64,000 nucleotides of DNA from Halothiobacillus diazotrophicus (GCF_001663815.1 NZ_CP016027.1:930001-994000); one strand, 5' to 3'; counted from the stretch's first letter, positions 18,932 to 29,065 are shown. Program-made: numbers and translations. Notes: generated from the letters alone by a model not told the origin.

Positions 18932-20152
18932 ATGAGCGCCGCCCATCGCGTGGTGATCACCGGCATCGGGGTCGTTTCCGCGCTGGGCACCTGGCCCGGC
19001 CCATTCTTCGACCGGGTCTGCGCGGCAGAAAGCGGCGTCCGTCCGCTTCCCCCCATGGATACGACGCCGCCGATCAGCATCGCCGCGTGGGTCGACGAAG
19101 GCATCGACAACGATCCGAAAACCGCCGTGCACGACCGGGTCACCCAACTCGCCCTCAGTGCGGGACGGCGCGCCCTCGAAACCGCCAATCTGCTTGACCA
19201 ACCAGACCTGCTGCGGGATACCGGCATCTACCTGGGGACGGGCGCGGGTCCGAGCCACACGATGGATCAGTCCTACCATCGGCTCTATGCGGAACAGAAA
19301 GATCGCGTTTCGCCCATGACTCTCCCCCGGGGGATCCACAATGCGCCGGCCTCGGAGCTGGCCATCCGCTTCGGCCTGGGCGGCACGAACAACACCTATG
19401 CCATCGCCTGCGCCTCGTCCGCCACCGCGATCGGCGAGGCAATGCGGGCGATTCGTCATGGTTACAGCGCGCGGCTACTCGCCGGTGGCAGCGAAGCGCT
19501 ACTCACCTATGGCGTGCTGCACGCCTGGCATGCCCTGCGGGCCGTCGCGCCGCCGGCCGATCCCGTCGCTGCTTCCTGCCGACCCTTCTCGGCCGATCGC
19601 AACGGCCTCGTCATGGGCGAGGGCAGTGGGTTTCTGATGCTGGAAAGCCTTGAATCCGCCGTGGCGCGCGGCGCACCGATTCTGGCGGAACTCGTCGGCT
19701 ACGGTGCCAGCTGCGATGCCGAACATATCACGCACCCCGCCACCCGGGGCCAGCAGGTCGCGGTGGCAGGGGCCCTTGCGGATGCCGGCCTGAACGCCGA
19801 AGCCATCGACTACATCAATGCCCATGGCACCGCCACCGTTGCCGGGGATGCGGTGGAAGCGGAAACCTTGCGTGCCGTGTTCGGCGATCGCATTCGCGCG
19901 ATTCCCGTGAGCGCCACCAAGGCCGTGCATGGTCACCTGATGGGTGCCGGCGGCGCCGTGGAGCTGGCCATTGCCGTATTGGCCATCCAGCACAACCGCA
20001 TCCCCCCCACCGCCAACTGCCGCGAACCGGACGCGTCGTTGTGCATCGACATGGTGCCCGAAGGCGCCCGTTCCCGACCGGTCGACACGGTGCTGTCCAG
20101 CTCGTTCGCCTTCGGCGGCAGCAATGCCGTGCTGATCGCCCGACGGTACTGA
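18932..20152 (+). CDS. Beta-ketoacyl-ACP synthase, FabF-like (KAS II type)
   Basis: Condensing enzyme of 406 residues for Claisen elongation of an acyl-ACP. The catalytic set is complete: Cys160 (AIACASSATA), His298 (NAHGTAT), and Lys330 with His333 (SATKAVHGHLMGAGG). The C-terminal glycine-rich loop SSFAFGGSNAVL is standard. It lies between its own ACP and a Rieske oxygenase in a tight operon, which marks it as a specialised synthase and not the housekeeping FabF. No ketoreductase or dehydratase is encoded next to it, so those steps would be borrowed from primary metabolism or not occur. Confidence 0.93.
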   Translation: MSAAHRVVITGIGVVSALGTWPGPFFDRVCAAESGVRPLPPMDTTPPISIAAWVDEGIDNDPKTAVHDRVTQLALSAGRRALETANLLDQPDLLRDTGIYLGTGAGPSHTMDQSYHRLYAEQKDRVSPMTLPRGIHNAPASELAIRFGLGGTNNTYAIACASSATAIGEAMRAIRHGYSARLLAGGSEALLTYGVLHAWHALRAVAPPADPVAASCRPFSADRNGLVMGEGSGFLMLESLESAVARGAPILAELVGYGASCDAEHITHPATRGQQVAVAGALADAGLNAEAIDYINAHGTATVAGDAVEAETLRAVFGDRIRAIPVSATKAVHGHLMGAGGAVELAIAVLAIQHNRIPPTANCREPDASLCIDMVPEGARSRPVDTVLSSSFAFGGSNAVLIARRY

Positions 20153-20161
20153 CACGCGATC

Positions 20162-21295
20162 ATGTCCCGCTGCACCCCCTTGTCCGGCTATGATCAGATG
20201 GAAGATCCCCAGCTCCCCATCGACTGGTATTTCGATCCGGTCATTCATCAACGCGAACTCGACCGGCTGTTCGCCCTGGGACCCGGTTATGTCGGACATG
20301 CGCTGATGACGCCCGCCCCGGGGGACTACCGGGTCCTGGAGCGTTTCGACGACGCCCGGATGCTGGTCAATGCGGACGGCCGGATCCATCTGCTCGGCAA
20401 TGTCTGCCGGCATCGGCAGGCACTGATGCTCGAAGGCGCAGGAACGCTGCCCAGGAACCGGATCATCTGCCCCCTGCATCGCTGGACCTACGACAACCAG
20501 GGGCACCTGATCGCCGCCCCGAAATTCGCTGAAAAGCCTTGTCTCGACCTGGAACGGACGGGCCTTCAGAACTGGCAGGGCCTGCTCTTTGCCGGCCCGA
20601 GGGATGTCACGACAGATCTCGCGGGCATGGCCGCCGCCCGAGCGCTGGATTTTTCGGGCTACCGGCTGGATCGGATCGAGTCGACCGTCTACCCGATCAA
20701 CTGGAAAACCTTCATCGAGGTGTATCTGGAGGATTACCACGTCGCGCCGGCTCATCCGGGCCTGCGCCAATTCGTGCGCTGCGAGGATCTGCACTGGGAG
20801 TACGGCGACTGGTGGTCGGTGCAGACCGTGAGCCTAAACCCGCTCGACCAGAACGCAAAGACCGGCTCTGCACCCTATCAGGCCTGGCAAAAAGCCCTGA
20901 ATGCCCGGACACCCGATCAGGTCAGCTACCCTTACGGCGCCATCTGGTTCACCTATTACCCCGGTCTGATGATCGAGTGGTATCCGGAAGTGCTGGTGAT
21001 CTCATCGCTCGAACCGCAGGGCATCGAGTCGACCCGGAACATCGTTGAGTTCTACTACCCGGCAGACATCGTCGCCCACCAACGCGGGCTCATCGAGGCG
21101 CAACAGGCCGCCTACCACGAGACAGCCGTCGAGGATGAGATCATCTGCGTGAAGATGCAGCAGGGACGGAAAGCGCTTTACGAAGCCGGCAAGGATGAGC
21201 ACGGCCCCTACCAGCTTCCGCTGGAGGAAGGCATGCGCCACTTTCACCAGTTCCTGCGGCGCACCCTCTCGGATACGCCCCCGCCGGCCGCCTGA
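20162..21295 (+). CDS. Rieske non-heme iron oxygenase, alpha-subunit type
   Basis: Terminal oxygenase of 377 residues. The Rieske [2Fe-2S] ligands are Cys82/His84 (NVCRHRQ) and Cys103/His106 (IICPLHRWTY). The mononuclear iron site is in the EDYHVAPAHPGL segment (His193 and His198), with a bridging acidic residue before it. It is of the choline-monooxygenase/single-component-alpha class; no beta subunit or reductase is adjacent. As the last gene of the hydrolase-ACP-ketosynthase operon it would hydroxylate or desaturate the product. It ends 4 bp from the stop of the convergent cphA gene. Substrate unknown. Confidence 0.9.
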   Translation: MSRCTPLSGYDQMEDPQLPIDWYFDPVIHQRELDRLFALGPGYVGHALMTPAPGDYRVLERFDDARMLVNADGRIHLLGNVCRHRQALMLEGAGTLPRNRIICPLHRWTYDNQGHLIAAPKFAEKPCLDLERTGLQNWQGLLFAGPRDVTTDLAGMAAARALDFSGYRLDRIESTVYPINWKTFIEVYLEDYHVAPAHPGLRQFVRCEDLHWEYGDWWSVQTVSLNPLDQNAKTGSAPYQAWQKALNARTPDQVSYPYGAIWFTYYPGLMIEWYPEVLVISSLEPQGIESTRNIVEFYYPADIVAHQRGLIEAQQAAYHETAVEDEIICVKMQQGRKALYEAGKDEHGPYQLPLEEGMRHFHQFLRRTLSDTPPPAA

Positions 21296-21299
21296 CGGC

Positions 21300-23885
21300 T
21301 CAGTCCACCAGGACGGTCTGCGCCGCCACCCGTTCCGCCAGATAGGCCAGTGCCGCGTCGACCTGATCGATCAGGATCAGGCAGACATCCCCGGTTTGCA
21401 GTAGTGCCAACGCCCGATCGATGGCCGCGAACTCGCCGTAGATCTCCTCGACGTAACCGGTACGTTGCGCGCCGGAGAGTCCTTCACGCAATAAACCGAT
21501 CACCTCGCCGTCCGCCCGGCCACGCTGGCAGGCATCCTGATAGAGCAGCACCTGATCGAAGACGTCCCCAAGAATCCGGGTCTGCTGACGAATATCCTCA
21601 TCGCGCCGGTCGCCGGCACCGCTGATCACCACGAGACGCTGGCGCGCCGGCAGGCTCTGTACCGCCTGACACAGCGCCTGGATCGCATCGCTGTTGTGAC
21701 CGTAATCCGCAATGACGGTCGCACCCCGATATTCGAACAGATTGAAGCGGCCCGGCGCCATGGTGGCGTCTGAAGAAAAGCCGGCCAGACCGCGCGCGAT
21801 GATCGACCAATCCAGATTCAGCCCCCAGGCCGCACCGATGGCTGCCATGACGTTCTCCACCTGGAAATCGATCCGGCCACCGAAGGTCAGCGGGATATCC
21901 GCCATGGAAATGCGCCATTGGAATGCGCCCTGCTCCGCCACGATCTGCGCACCATCCACGTAGATCACCCGGTCCCCGCGCTCCCGCCGCGACACCAGCA
22001 GAGGCAGCAGCTTGTCCCGCGCGAAGAATGTCACGGCACTCGGGCAAGTATTCCCCATCCGGGCGACGATCGGATCGGCAGCGTTCAGAACCGCCATGCC
22101 CTGCGGCGACACGTTGTCGACCACAACCTGCTTGACCACTGCCAGATCCTCCACCGAATGGATATCCGCCATGCCCAGATGATCGCCCAGCCCGATATTC
22201 GTCACCACGGCCACGTCACAGCGATCGAAAGCCAGGCCCTGGCGCAGAATTCCCCCCCGAGCCGTTTCGAACACCGCCGCATCCACATGGGGATGGAGCA
22301 GAACGTTGCGGGCACTGATCGGCCCGGCGCAATCGTCCGCATCGATCCGTTCGCCGTCGATGTAGACCCCGTCGGTCGTGGTGATGCCGACCCGCTGCCC
22401 GGCCTTCGCCAACAGATGCCCGATCAACCGGGTCGTGGTCGTCTTGCCGTTGGTGCCCGTCACCGCCACGATGGGAATCCGGCCGTCCTCGCCCGCGGGA
22501 TACAGTTCCGCGATGATCGCCTCGCCCACGGCACGGGGCTTGCCGTAGGACGGCTGCAGATGCATGCGCAATCCGGGGGCCGCATTCAATTCGACGATGC
22601 CGCCGTGCTGATCCTCAAGGGACTGATTCACGTTCTCGCAGACGAGATCCACGCCGCAGACGTCCAACCCGACCATGCGCGCCGCGTCCACGGCCCGCGC
22701 CGCCAGATCCGGGTGCAGATCATCCGTGACATCCGTCGCACTGCCGCCCGTCGAGAGATTGCCGTTATTGCGCAGAATGACCGGCATGCCCTTTTCCGGC
22801 ACGAAATCCAAGTGATATCCCTGGGCTTCCAGGGTCACGATCGCGATATCGTCGAGGCGAATGCGCGTCAACGCATTGGCATGCCCATCCCCTCGGCGCG
22901 GGTCGGCATTCACTTGGTCCACCAGCTGGCGAACCGACTGAACCCCATCCCCGATCACCATCGGCGGATCGCGACGGGCCGCCGCCACCACCTGATTGCC
23001 GACGACCAGCACCCGGAAGTCGTACCCCGGCATGAAGCGTTCGACCATCACGTCCCGGCTTTCCTCGCGTGCGCTGGCATACGCCCGATACAGCTGATCC
23101 TCGGTGGTGATATTGACCGCGACGCCGCGGCCCTGATTGCCGTCGCGCGGCTTCACCACGACAGGCAGCCCGATATCCTGCGCCGCCGACCAGGCATCCG
23201 CCGCACTGGATACCACGCGGCCCGCCGGAACGGGAATGCCGGCTGCCCGAAGTAGCGCCTTGGTCAACTGCTTGTCCTGCGCGATCGACTCGCCGATGGC
23301 ACTGGTCCGATCGATTTCCGCTGCCTGAATCCGGTGCTGCTTCCGCCCCCAGCCCAGCTGTACGAGACTGCCCCGGGTCAGTCGACGATAGGGAATTCCG
23401 CGCGCGATCGCCGCCTGCACGATGGCCCCGGTGCTCGGCCCCAGTCGCTCGTCCTCGTCCAGACTCTGCAGATCCGCCAGTGCCGACGAAAGATCGAAAT
23501 CCGTATTGTGCAGGCTGGCGCTGATCAGCGATTCCGCCAACTCGAGTGCCAGGCGCCCCACGGCCTCCTCGGTGTATTCGACGACAACCTGAAATAACCC
23601 TTTTTCCCGACTCGGCACCGTGCGGCTGAATGTGACCGGACAGCCCGCCTGGGCCTGCAGGGCGAGGCAGCTGTGTTCCAGAACCTGTGCCAGGGAGATG
23701 GATTGCTGCTGGCCGATCGCCTGAAGATTGCCGACCTGCGGGAATCGCGCGCGCAGCCGCATTTCGAATTCGGGCAGCTCGTTGATATCGCACTCGCCCG
23801 GCAGGCAAGACACACTGGCCTGCAGCGAGGTGTGGCGCGACCAGAGATTGGGGCCGCGCAGCGCGCGTACACGCGTAATTTCCAT
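21300..23885 (-). CDS. cphA: Cyanophycin synthetase CphA
   Basis: Makes the storage polymer multi-L-arginyl-poly-L-aspartate from Asp, Arg and ATP. At 861 residues it has the usual three parts: an N-terminal domain beginning MEITRVRALRGPNLW, an ATP-grasp domain (VVKPRDGNQGRG near 244-254, VVGNQVVAAARRDPP), and a Mur-ligase-like domain with an intact P-loop (VTGTNGKTTTT, Lys481) and the FETARGGILRQGLAFDRC motif. It lies directly downstream of a second synthetase-like gene on the same strand (46-bp gap). No cyanophycinase or isoaspartyl dipeptidase is in the window. Confidence 0.95.
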   Translation of the reverse strand: MEITRVRALRGPNLWSRHTSLQASVSCLPGECDINELPEFEMRLRARFPQVGNLQAIGQQQSISLAQVLEHSCLALQAQAGCPVTFSRTVPSREKGLFQVVVEYTEEAVGRLALELAESLISASLHNTDFDLSSALADLQSLDEDERLGPSTGAIVQAAIARGIPYRRLTRGSLVQLGWGRKQHRIQAAEIDRTSAIGESIAQDKQLTKALLRAAGIPVPAGRVVSSAADAWSAAQDIGLPVVVKPRDGNQGRGVAVNITTEDQLYRAYASAREESRDVMVERFMPGYDFRVLVVGNQVVAAARRDPPMVIGDGVQSVRQLVDQVNADPRRGDGHANALTRIRLDDIAIVTLEAQGYHLDFVPEKGMPVILRNNGNLSTGGSATDVTDDLHPDLAARAVDAARMVGLDVCGVDLVCENVNQSLEDQHGGIVELNAAPGLRMHLQPSYGKPRAVGEAIIAELYPAGEDGRIPIVAVTGTNGKTTTTRLIGHLLAKAGQRVGITTTDGVYIDGERIDADDCAGPISARNVLLHPHVDAAVFETARGGILRQGLAFDRCDVAVVTNIGLGDHLGMADIHSVEDLAVVKQVVVDNVSPQGMAVLNAADPIVARMGNTCPSAVTFFARDKLLPLLVSRRERGDRVIYVDGAQIVAEQGAFQWRISMADIPLTFGGRIDFQVENVMAAIGAAWGLNLDWSIIARGLAGFSSDATMAPGRFNLFEYRGATVIADYGHNSDAIQALCQAVQSLPARQRLVVISGAGDRRDEDIRQQTRILGDVFDQVLLYQDACQRGRADGEVIGLLREGLSGAQRTGYVEEIYGEFAAIDRALALLQTGDVCLILIDQVDAALAYLAERVAAQTVLVD

Positions 23886-23931
23886 GTTCGATTACCTAGG
23901 ATTCATGATTCGGAACGACGAGACCGGGCAT

Positions 23932-26082
23932 TCAGGCTCGGGGCGCGGGCAATGCGACATCGGACAGGGTGTCGAGCCCGGCACGCATCAGGTCGATGGT
24001 CAGATCGACGGCCCAACCCGTTGCCAGGGCCGCCAGCAATGCCGGAACCGGCCAGGCAGTGGCCGGCAGCGCCAATTGCCCGATCGTCGCATCGCCCTGG
24101 ACGAACAGACACGTGTCGCCATCCAGAATGACCGCCCGTCCGCCCGTCGTCCGATGGGCGGCGACCACCGGGGACACCGGGTTCTGCGTGAAGTACAACA
24201 CGGCCCCGTCGCAGAGTTCGGCCATGTCGACGATCATGGCCTCGTCGGCATTCAGCACGCCTACCCCCGTGGGCAAGACCACGTCGATCTGGGTGCGGAA
24301 CACGCTGAACACCTTCTCGGGCGTATCGATATGGAAAGGACCGATGTGACGGGCCACGTCGATCGAGGTGACCACGCCCACCGAGCAGCGATCGTAGGCC
24401 AAGCCTTCGCTCAGGATGACGCGACTGTCGTTTTCGATGATGGCCACTTCGACGTTGTGATTGATCAGCAACCGGTTCGCCGCGACGCGGTTGGCCTGGT
24501 CGCCGGCAGCCACGCAACGATTCTTCACGAACATGCCCTGACTTGAGGCCATGCCCACCGTGCGCCCCACCAGGCGCAGGAAATGATTGAGCAGATGCGC
24601 GGTTGCCGTCTTGTGCACGCTACCCGTGATGCCCACGATGGGAATCCGCCCCGTCTCTTCCGGCCCGAACAGATGCTCAATGATCGCGTGACCCACGGGC
24701 GCCGGCTCGCCGCTGGCCGGTTTCAGATGCATGAGCAATCCCGGGCCGGCATTCACCTCGATCACCGCGCCGCCCACATCGCGCAGGGGCTGACCGATGT
24801 CCGGCGTGACGAGGTCGATACCGGCGATGTCCAGCCCCACCACACGTGCCGCCAACACGCAATGCGCCGCCACGGAAGGATGCACCAGCGCCGTACAGTC
24901 ATGGGCCACGTTGCCGTGACGGGAAATCAGCACCCGCTGGCCTTCGGTCAGTACCGACTCGCCGGTCAGTCCCAGACGGGCCAGTTCCAGACGGGCGGCC
25001 GAATCGAGGCGGACCGGATTCAGCGGATGATTTTCCGTCGTTCCCCGACGCGGATCGCTGTTGAGTTGCGATTCGATCAACGCGAGGACCGAGGAACGTC
25101 CGTCGCCGACCACGAACGCCTCTTCGCCCCGGGCCGCCGCCGCCACCCGATCGCCCACGACGAGCACCCGGTGTTCCACGCCCGGGATGAACCGCTCGAT
25201 GAGTACGCCGCTACCTTCGTCCACCGCGACGGCATAGGCATTCTCGATCTCGGCCTGTGTCGTGAGGTTGGTGAACACCCCACGGCCATGATTGCCGTCC
25301 TCGGGCTTGATCACCACCGGTACGCCCAGATCGCAGGCCGCTTCCCAGGCGTCGGCCGCACTGTCGACGGTTCGTCCTGTCGGCACGGGAATCCCGCAGG
25401 ATTGGAGCAGGGTCTTGGTCAGATCCTTGTCGCGGGAAATGCCTTCGGCGATGGCGCTCGTCCGATCCGTTTCCGCCGTCCAGATCATGCGTCGCGCAGC
25501 ACCGTAGCCCAATTGGACAAGGCTGCCGCTGCTCAGGCGAATCGACGGAATCTTGCGAATCATGGCGGCATCGACAATGCTCGCCGTGCTGGGGCCGAGA
25601 TAACGCTCGTCCTTGATTTCATGCAGGGCGGCCAGTGCGGCATCCAGATCGAAGGGGCGATCCTCGATCGCAGCCAGCAGGAGATCGCGCGCCACATCCA
25701 GCGCCTGCCGGGTCACGTCCTCATCCCAGGCGCTCACCACCACCTTGTACACACCCCGAATCGGCGTTTCACGCGCCTTGCCGAATCCGCCCGGCAACCC
25801 GATCAGGGTCAGCAGCTCGAGAGTGATGTGCTCCATGATGTGGGCCGGCCAGGTGCCTTCCGCCAGTCGACGTAGAAAACCACCCCGCTCGCCATAGCTG
25901 CAACGGTGCTCCACCAGCCCCGGCAGCAGCGCGACCAGGCGGTCGTAGAGCCCGGGCACCGTGTTCGAGGGGCACTCTTCCAGATCGCCGATATCGACCC
26001 ACACCTCCAGAACGGGGTAATAGGTCCAGATGCTTGGTCCGCGAAGGGACAGGAAATTCAGGAACTCGATCTTTTTCGCCAC
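23932..26082 (-). CDS. cphA2: Second cyanophycin synthetase, CphA2-like
   Basis: A shorter paralogue (716 residues from the chosen GTG) with the N-terminal domain (VAKKIEFLNFLSLRGPSIW) and an ATP-grasp domain (VVIKPEDGNHGRG) preserved. The Mur-ligase-like part is altered: the P-loop reads ITGSVHKTAT, with His where the Gly before Lys should be, and the C-terminus is about 140 residues shorter. CphA2 enzymes of cyanobacteria likewise lose this ATP site and polymerise beta-Asp-Arg dipeptides with ATP-grasp activity alone, so the same role is inferred. An in-frame ATG 27 codons upstream is less likely: GGGTGA precedes the GTG, and homologues start here. Confidence 0.82.
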   Translation of the reverse strand: MAKKIEFLNFLSLRGPSIWTYYPVLEVWVDIGDLEECPSNTVPGLYDRLVALLPGLVEHRCSYGERGGFLRRLAEGTWPAHIMEHITLELLTLIGLPGGFGKARETPIRGVYKVVVSAWDEDVTRQALDVARDLLLAAIEDRPFDLDAALAALHEIKDERYLGPSTASIVDAAMIRKIPSIRLSSGSLVQLGYGAARRMIWTAETDRTSAIAEGISRDKDLTKTLLQSCGIPVPTGRTVDSAADAWEAACDLGVPVVIKPEDGNHGRGVFTNLTTQAEIENAYAVAVDEGSGVLIERFIPGVEHRVLVVGDRVAAAARGEEAFVVGDGRSSVLALIESQLNSDPRRGTTENHPLNPVRLDSAARLELARLGLTGESVLTEGQRVLISRHGNVAHDCTALVHPSVAAHCVLAARVVGLDIAGIDLVTPDIGQPLRDVGGAVIEVNAGPGLLMHLKPASGEPAPVGHAIIEHLFGPEETGRIPIVGITGSVHKTATAHLLNHFLRLVGRTVGMASSQGMFVKNRCVAAGDQANRVAANRLLINHNVEVAIIENDSRVILSEGLAYDRCSVGVVTSIDVARHIGPFHIDTPEKVFSVFRTQIDVVLPTGVGVLNADEAMIVDMAELCDGAVLYFTQNPVSPVVAAHRTTGGRAVILDGDTCLFVQGDATIGQLALPATAWPVPALLAALATGWAVDLTIDLMRAGLDTLSDVALPAPRA

Positions 26083-26403
26083 ACATTCACCCAAACAAGC
26101 CGATTGTCCGAAATTCGCGTCGCCAAACATAAACAGGGTGGCCGCAAGACGAACTGCAACCACCCTGATCTATTTGATTCGGACCGGGGTCAACTGCCCC
26201 GAAATTTCAGTGTGACAAACGGCCAACACTGACGATGAATGCCCTGTAGCGAACGTTGCCGACTACATACAATCCACTCACCGACGTATAAGATATTCCT
26301 TTCTTCATTTACTCGTCAAAATAAGTCTGATGCGGCTCGACCAGGCAACACCCATGGCGCGCAAACCCGATGAAATGACTGGGATTTTTCAGGAACACGA
26401 AAA
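26083..26403. promoter_or_regulatory. Divergent intergenic region between cphA2 and the ABC transporter
   Basis: AT-richer than its surroundings and without a credible gene. It must hold the promoters for both directions of the cyanophycin locus. I see AT-rich -10-like patches (for example TATAAGATATT near 26287) but no promoter with correct spacing, and no operator I can name. Confidence 0.4.
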
Positions 26404-28608
26404 TTGAGCGACGCGCCTGATACCGCCACCCCTGCGCCGATTCTGGCCAGCCTGCCACTGGACCTTTCGGCCGATCTGCATTTCCTGCCGCAGGAACTGC
26501 GTCTTACCCCGCACGCGCTGCTTCTGCACATCAGCGATCAAGCGCCGGAAACCGTCTGGCCCATCGATGACCCGGACCTCGAACTGCGCCTGACCGATCA
26601 TGCCGGCATCGGCCACCTGCAACTCGTCGACCGAACGCGAACCCGTGCCCAGTGGCACTTCACTCTCTCGCGCATGCCAGCTGCACAGGCGCTGGTTACC
26701 CGGTTCGATGCCCTGCGGCATCCCCGCATCGACCATCCGGACACGAACATTGACGAAAAGCCCCTCGCCGCCGAATGGCCCGAGGAAGGCTCCGATGCCC
26801 TGACGCCCCCCTCGACCTGGACGCTCTTCCGACTCTGGCGTTTCGCCCGACCCTACCGCGCCCAATTGCTGCTCGGTTTCATCCTGACCCTGGCCGCGAC
26901 CGCCGCCACGCTGGTACCCCCCTATCTCACCATGCCGCTGATGGACGACGTGCTCATTCCCTATCAGAACGGGGTGCCGATCCAGGCCACCACGGTCATG
27001 AAATATCTGGGGGGATTGCTGGGCGCAGCCCTCGTCGCCTGGAGCCTGGGCTGGGCGCGCACCTACATTCTCGCGCGCGTCAGCGAACGGATCGGCGCCG
27101 ACATCCGCACGACCACCTACAACCACCTGCTGAGCCTGTCCCTCGACTACTTCGGCAGCAAACGGACCGGCGATCTCATGGCCCGCATCGGCTCGGAAAC
27201 CGACCGCATCAACATCTTCCTGTCCCTGCACCTGCTCGATTTCGCCACGGATGTGCTGATGATCACCATGACCGTGATCATCCTGTTTTCCATCAATCCC
27301 TGGCTGGCCCTGGTCACCCTGCTGCCGCTGCCGCTGATCGCCTGGATGATTCACCTCGTGCGCGACCGACTGCGCACGGGCTTCGAGCGCGTGGATCGCA
27401 TGTGGTCCCAGGTCACGAACATCCTCTCGGACACCATCCCCGGTATCCGCGTGGTCAAGGCCTTTTCCCAGGAGGGACGCGAGGCGGATCGCTTCCATCA
27501 GGCCAACCAGCAGAACCTGCGGATCAACGATCGCGTCAACCGCGTCTGGTCCCTGTTCGCACCCTCGGTCACCGCCCTGACGGAACTGGGGCTATTGATC
27601 GTCTGGGCCTTCGGCATCTGGCAGGTTTCTCAGGGGGCCATCACCGTCGGCGTGCTGACGGCGTTTCTGGCCTACATCGGCCGCTTCTACGCCCGCATGG
27701 ACTCCATGAGCCGCATCGTTTCCGTCACGCAGAAGACGGCGGCCGGCGCCAAGCGCATCTTCGACATCCTCGATCACAGCGCCAGCGTCCCCGACCCGCA
27801 GCACCCCCAGCCCCTCGATGGTCGCCCCACGGCGATTCGCCTGCGTCAGGTCGGTTTCCGCCACGGCAATCGCGGGATCCTGCACGACATCGACCTGGAC
27901 ATCGAACCCGGATCGATGATCGGGCTGGTCGGGCACAGCGGCTCGGGCAAGACGACCCTCGTCAATCTCATCGCCCGTTTCTACGACGTCTCCAGCGGCA
28001 GCATCCAGCTGGACGGCACGGATATCCGCCAGTTCTCGGTTGCCGATTACCGCCGGCAGATCGGCCTCGTGCTGCAGGAGCCCTTCCTGTTCTTCGGCAC
28101 CGTGGCCGAGAACATCGCCTACGGCAACCCGAACGCCGATCGCGCGGCTATCATCCAGGCCGCCCGTGCCGCCCATGCCCACGAATTCATCCTGAAACTG
28201 CCCCAGGGCTACGACTCCCTCGTCGGCGAACGGGGTCAGGCCCTATCCGGCGGCGAACGCCAACGGATATCCATCGCCCGTGCCCTGCTGATCGACCCGC
28301 GCATGCTGATCCTCGACGAAGCCACGGCCTCGGTGGATACGGAAACGGAACGGGAAATCCAGCAGGCACTGGACAATCTCGTACAGGGCCGAACCACCAT
28401 CGCCATCGCCCACCGGCTGTCCACCCTGCGCCAGGCGGACAAGCTCGTGGTGCTCGATCAGGGGCGCATCGTCGAAACGGGCCGTCACGACGAACTGCTG
28501 GCCCGGCAGGGTCATTACTACCGCCTGTACCAGGCGCAACTCAAACTGAACGAAACATCCGGCCTGCCGGACACGTCGACGGAGGGCACTTCCCATGTCG
28601 CCGCATGA
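26404..28608 (+). CDS. Cyanophycin-associated ABC exporter (fused permease and ATPase)
   Basis: A half-transporter of 734 residues. An N-terminal soluble extension of about 140 residues precedes the six-helix membrane domain (about 150-435) and the ATPase domain (Walker A GHSGSGKTTL, Q-loop LVLQEPF, signature LSGGERQRISIARAL, Walker B MLILDEATAS, H-loop IAHRLST). The family is found beside cphA in many proteobacteria with a DUF1854 partner, as here, but its cargo is not established. The start is TTG with AGGAA eight bases upstream. The stop overlaps the DUF1854 start by 14 bp, so the two are coupled. Confidence 0.88.
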   Translation: MSDAPDTATPAPILASLPLDLSADLHFLPQELRLTPHALLLHISDQAPETVWPIDDPDLELRLTDHAGIGHLQLVDRTRTRAQWHFTLSRMPAAQALVTRFDALRHPRIDHPDTNIDEKPLAAEWPEEGSDALTPPSTWTLFRLWRFARPYRAQLLLGFILTLAATAATLVPPYLTMPLMDDVLIPYQNGVPIQATTVMKYLGGLLGAALVAWSLGWARTYILARVSERIGADIRTTTYNHLLSLSLDYFGSKRTGDLMARIGSETDRINIFLSLHLLDFATDVLMITMTVIILFSINPWLALVTLLPLPLIAWMIHLVRDRLRTGFERVDRMWSQVTNILSDTIPGIRVVKAFSQEGREADRFHQANQQNLRINDRVNRVWSLFAPSVTALTELGLLIVWAFGIWQVSQGAITVGVLTAFLAYIGRFYARMDSMSRIVSVTQKTAAGAKRIFDILDHSASVPDPQHPQPLDGRPTAIRLRQVGFRHGNRGILHDIDLDIEPGSMIGLVGHSGSGKTTLVNLIARFYDVSSGSIQLDGTDIRQFSVADYRRQIGLVLQEPFLFFGTVAENIAYGNPNADRAAIIQAARAAHAHEFILKLPQGYDSLVGERGQALSGGERQRISIARALLIDPRMLILDEATASVDTETEREIQQALDNLVQGRTTIAIAHRLSTLRQADKLVVLDQGRIVETGRHDELLARQGHYYRLYQAQLKLNETSGLPDTSTEGTSHVAA

Positions 28609-29065
28609 ACCGATTCTCTCCATCGACCCGTTCGGCACACTCCAGCTCCATCGCGACGCTGGAAACGCCGTCATCGACGTGGTTCCGGTCCGTGCCTTCC
28701 CGCTGAGCGCGCCGACTCGGTTCATCGCGCTTGTCGATGGACAAGGCCACGAACACTGCTGGATCGACGACCTCGCCACCCTGCCCCCCGAAACGGCCAG
28801 CCGTATCGAGACCGTGCTGGTCCAACGGGAGCTCACGCCCCGGATTCAGCGAATTCGCAAGGTTTCCAGCTACGCCACCCCCAGCCGCTGGACACTGGAT
28901 ACGGACCGCGGTCCGGCCGAACTGTTGCTGAAAACCGAGGACGATATCCGCCACCTGCCGGACGGCGCCCTGCTCATCAGCGACAAATTCGGCCTAAACT
29001 ACCTGATAACCCGGCAATCGGAACTGGATCAACACAGCCAGCGATTGCTGGCCCGCTTTCTCTGA
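28595..29065 (+). CDS. DUF1854 protein of the cyanophycin locus
   Basis: A 156-residue soluble protein with the DUF1854 pattern: PTRFIALVDGQGHEHCWIDDLATL, then IRKVSSYATPSRWTLDTDRGP and a C-terminal ALLISDKFGLNYLI. It overlaps the exporter gene by 14 bp. The N-terminal extension of that exporter may be a related module (both have short beta-strand-rich repeats with a W-x-LxTDRG-type core), so the pair could form a regulatory complex. No catalytic residues are evident. The family is conserved beside cyanophycin synthetases but its biochemical role is unknown. Confidence 0.85.
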   Translation: MSPHEPILSIDPFGTLQLHRDAGNAVIDVVPVRAFPLSAPTRFIALVDGQGHEHCWIDDLATLPPETASRIETVLVQRELTPRIQRIRKVSSYATPSRWTLDTDRGPAELLLKTEDDIRHLPDGALLISDKFGLNYLITRQSELDQHSQRLLARFL

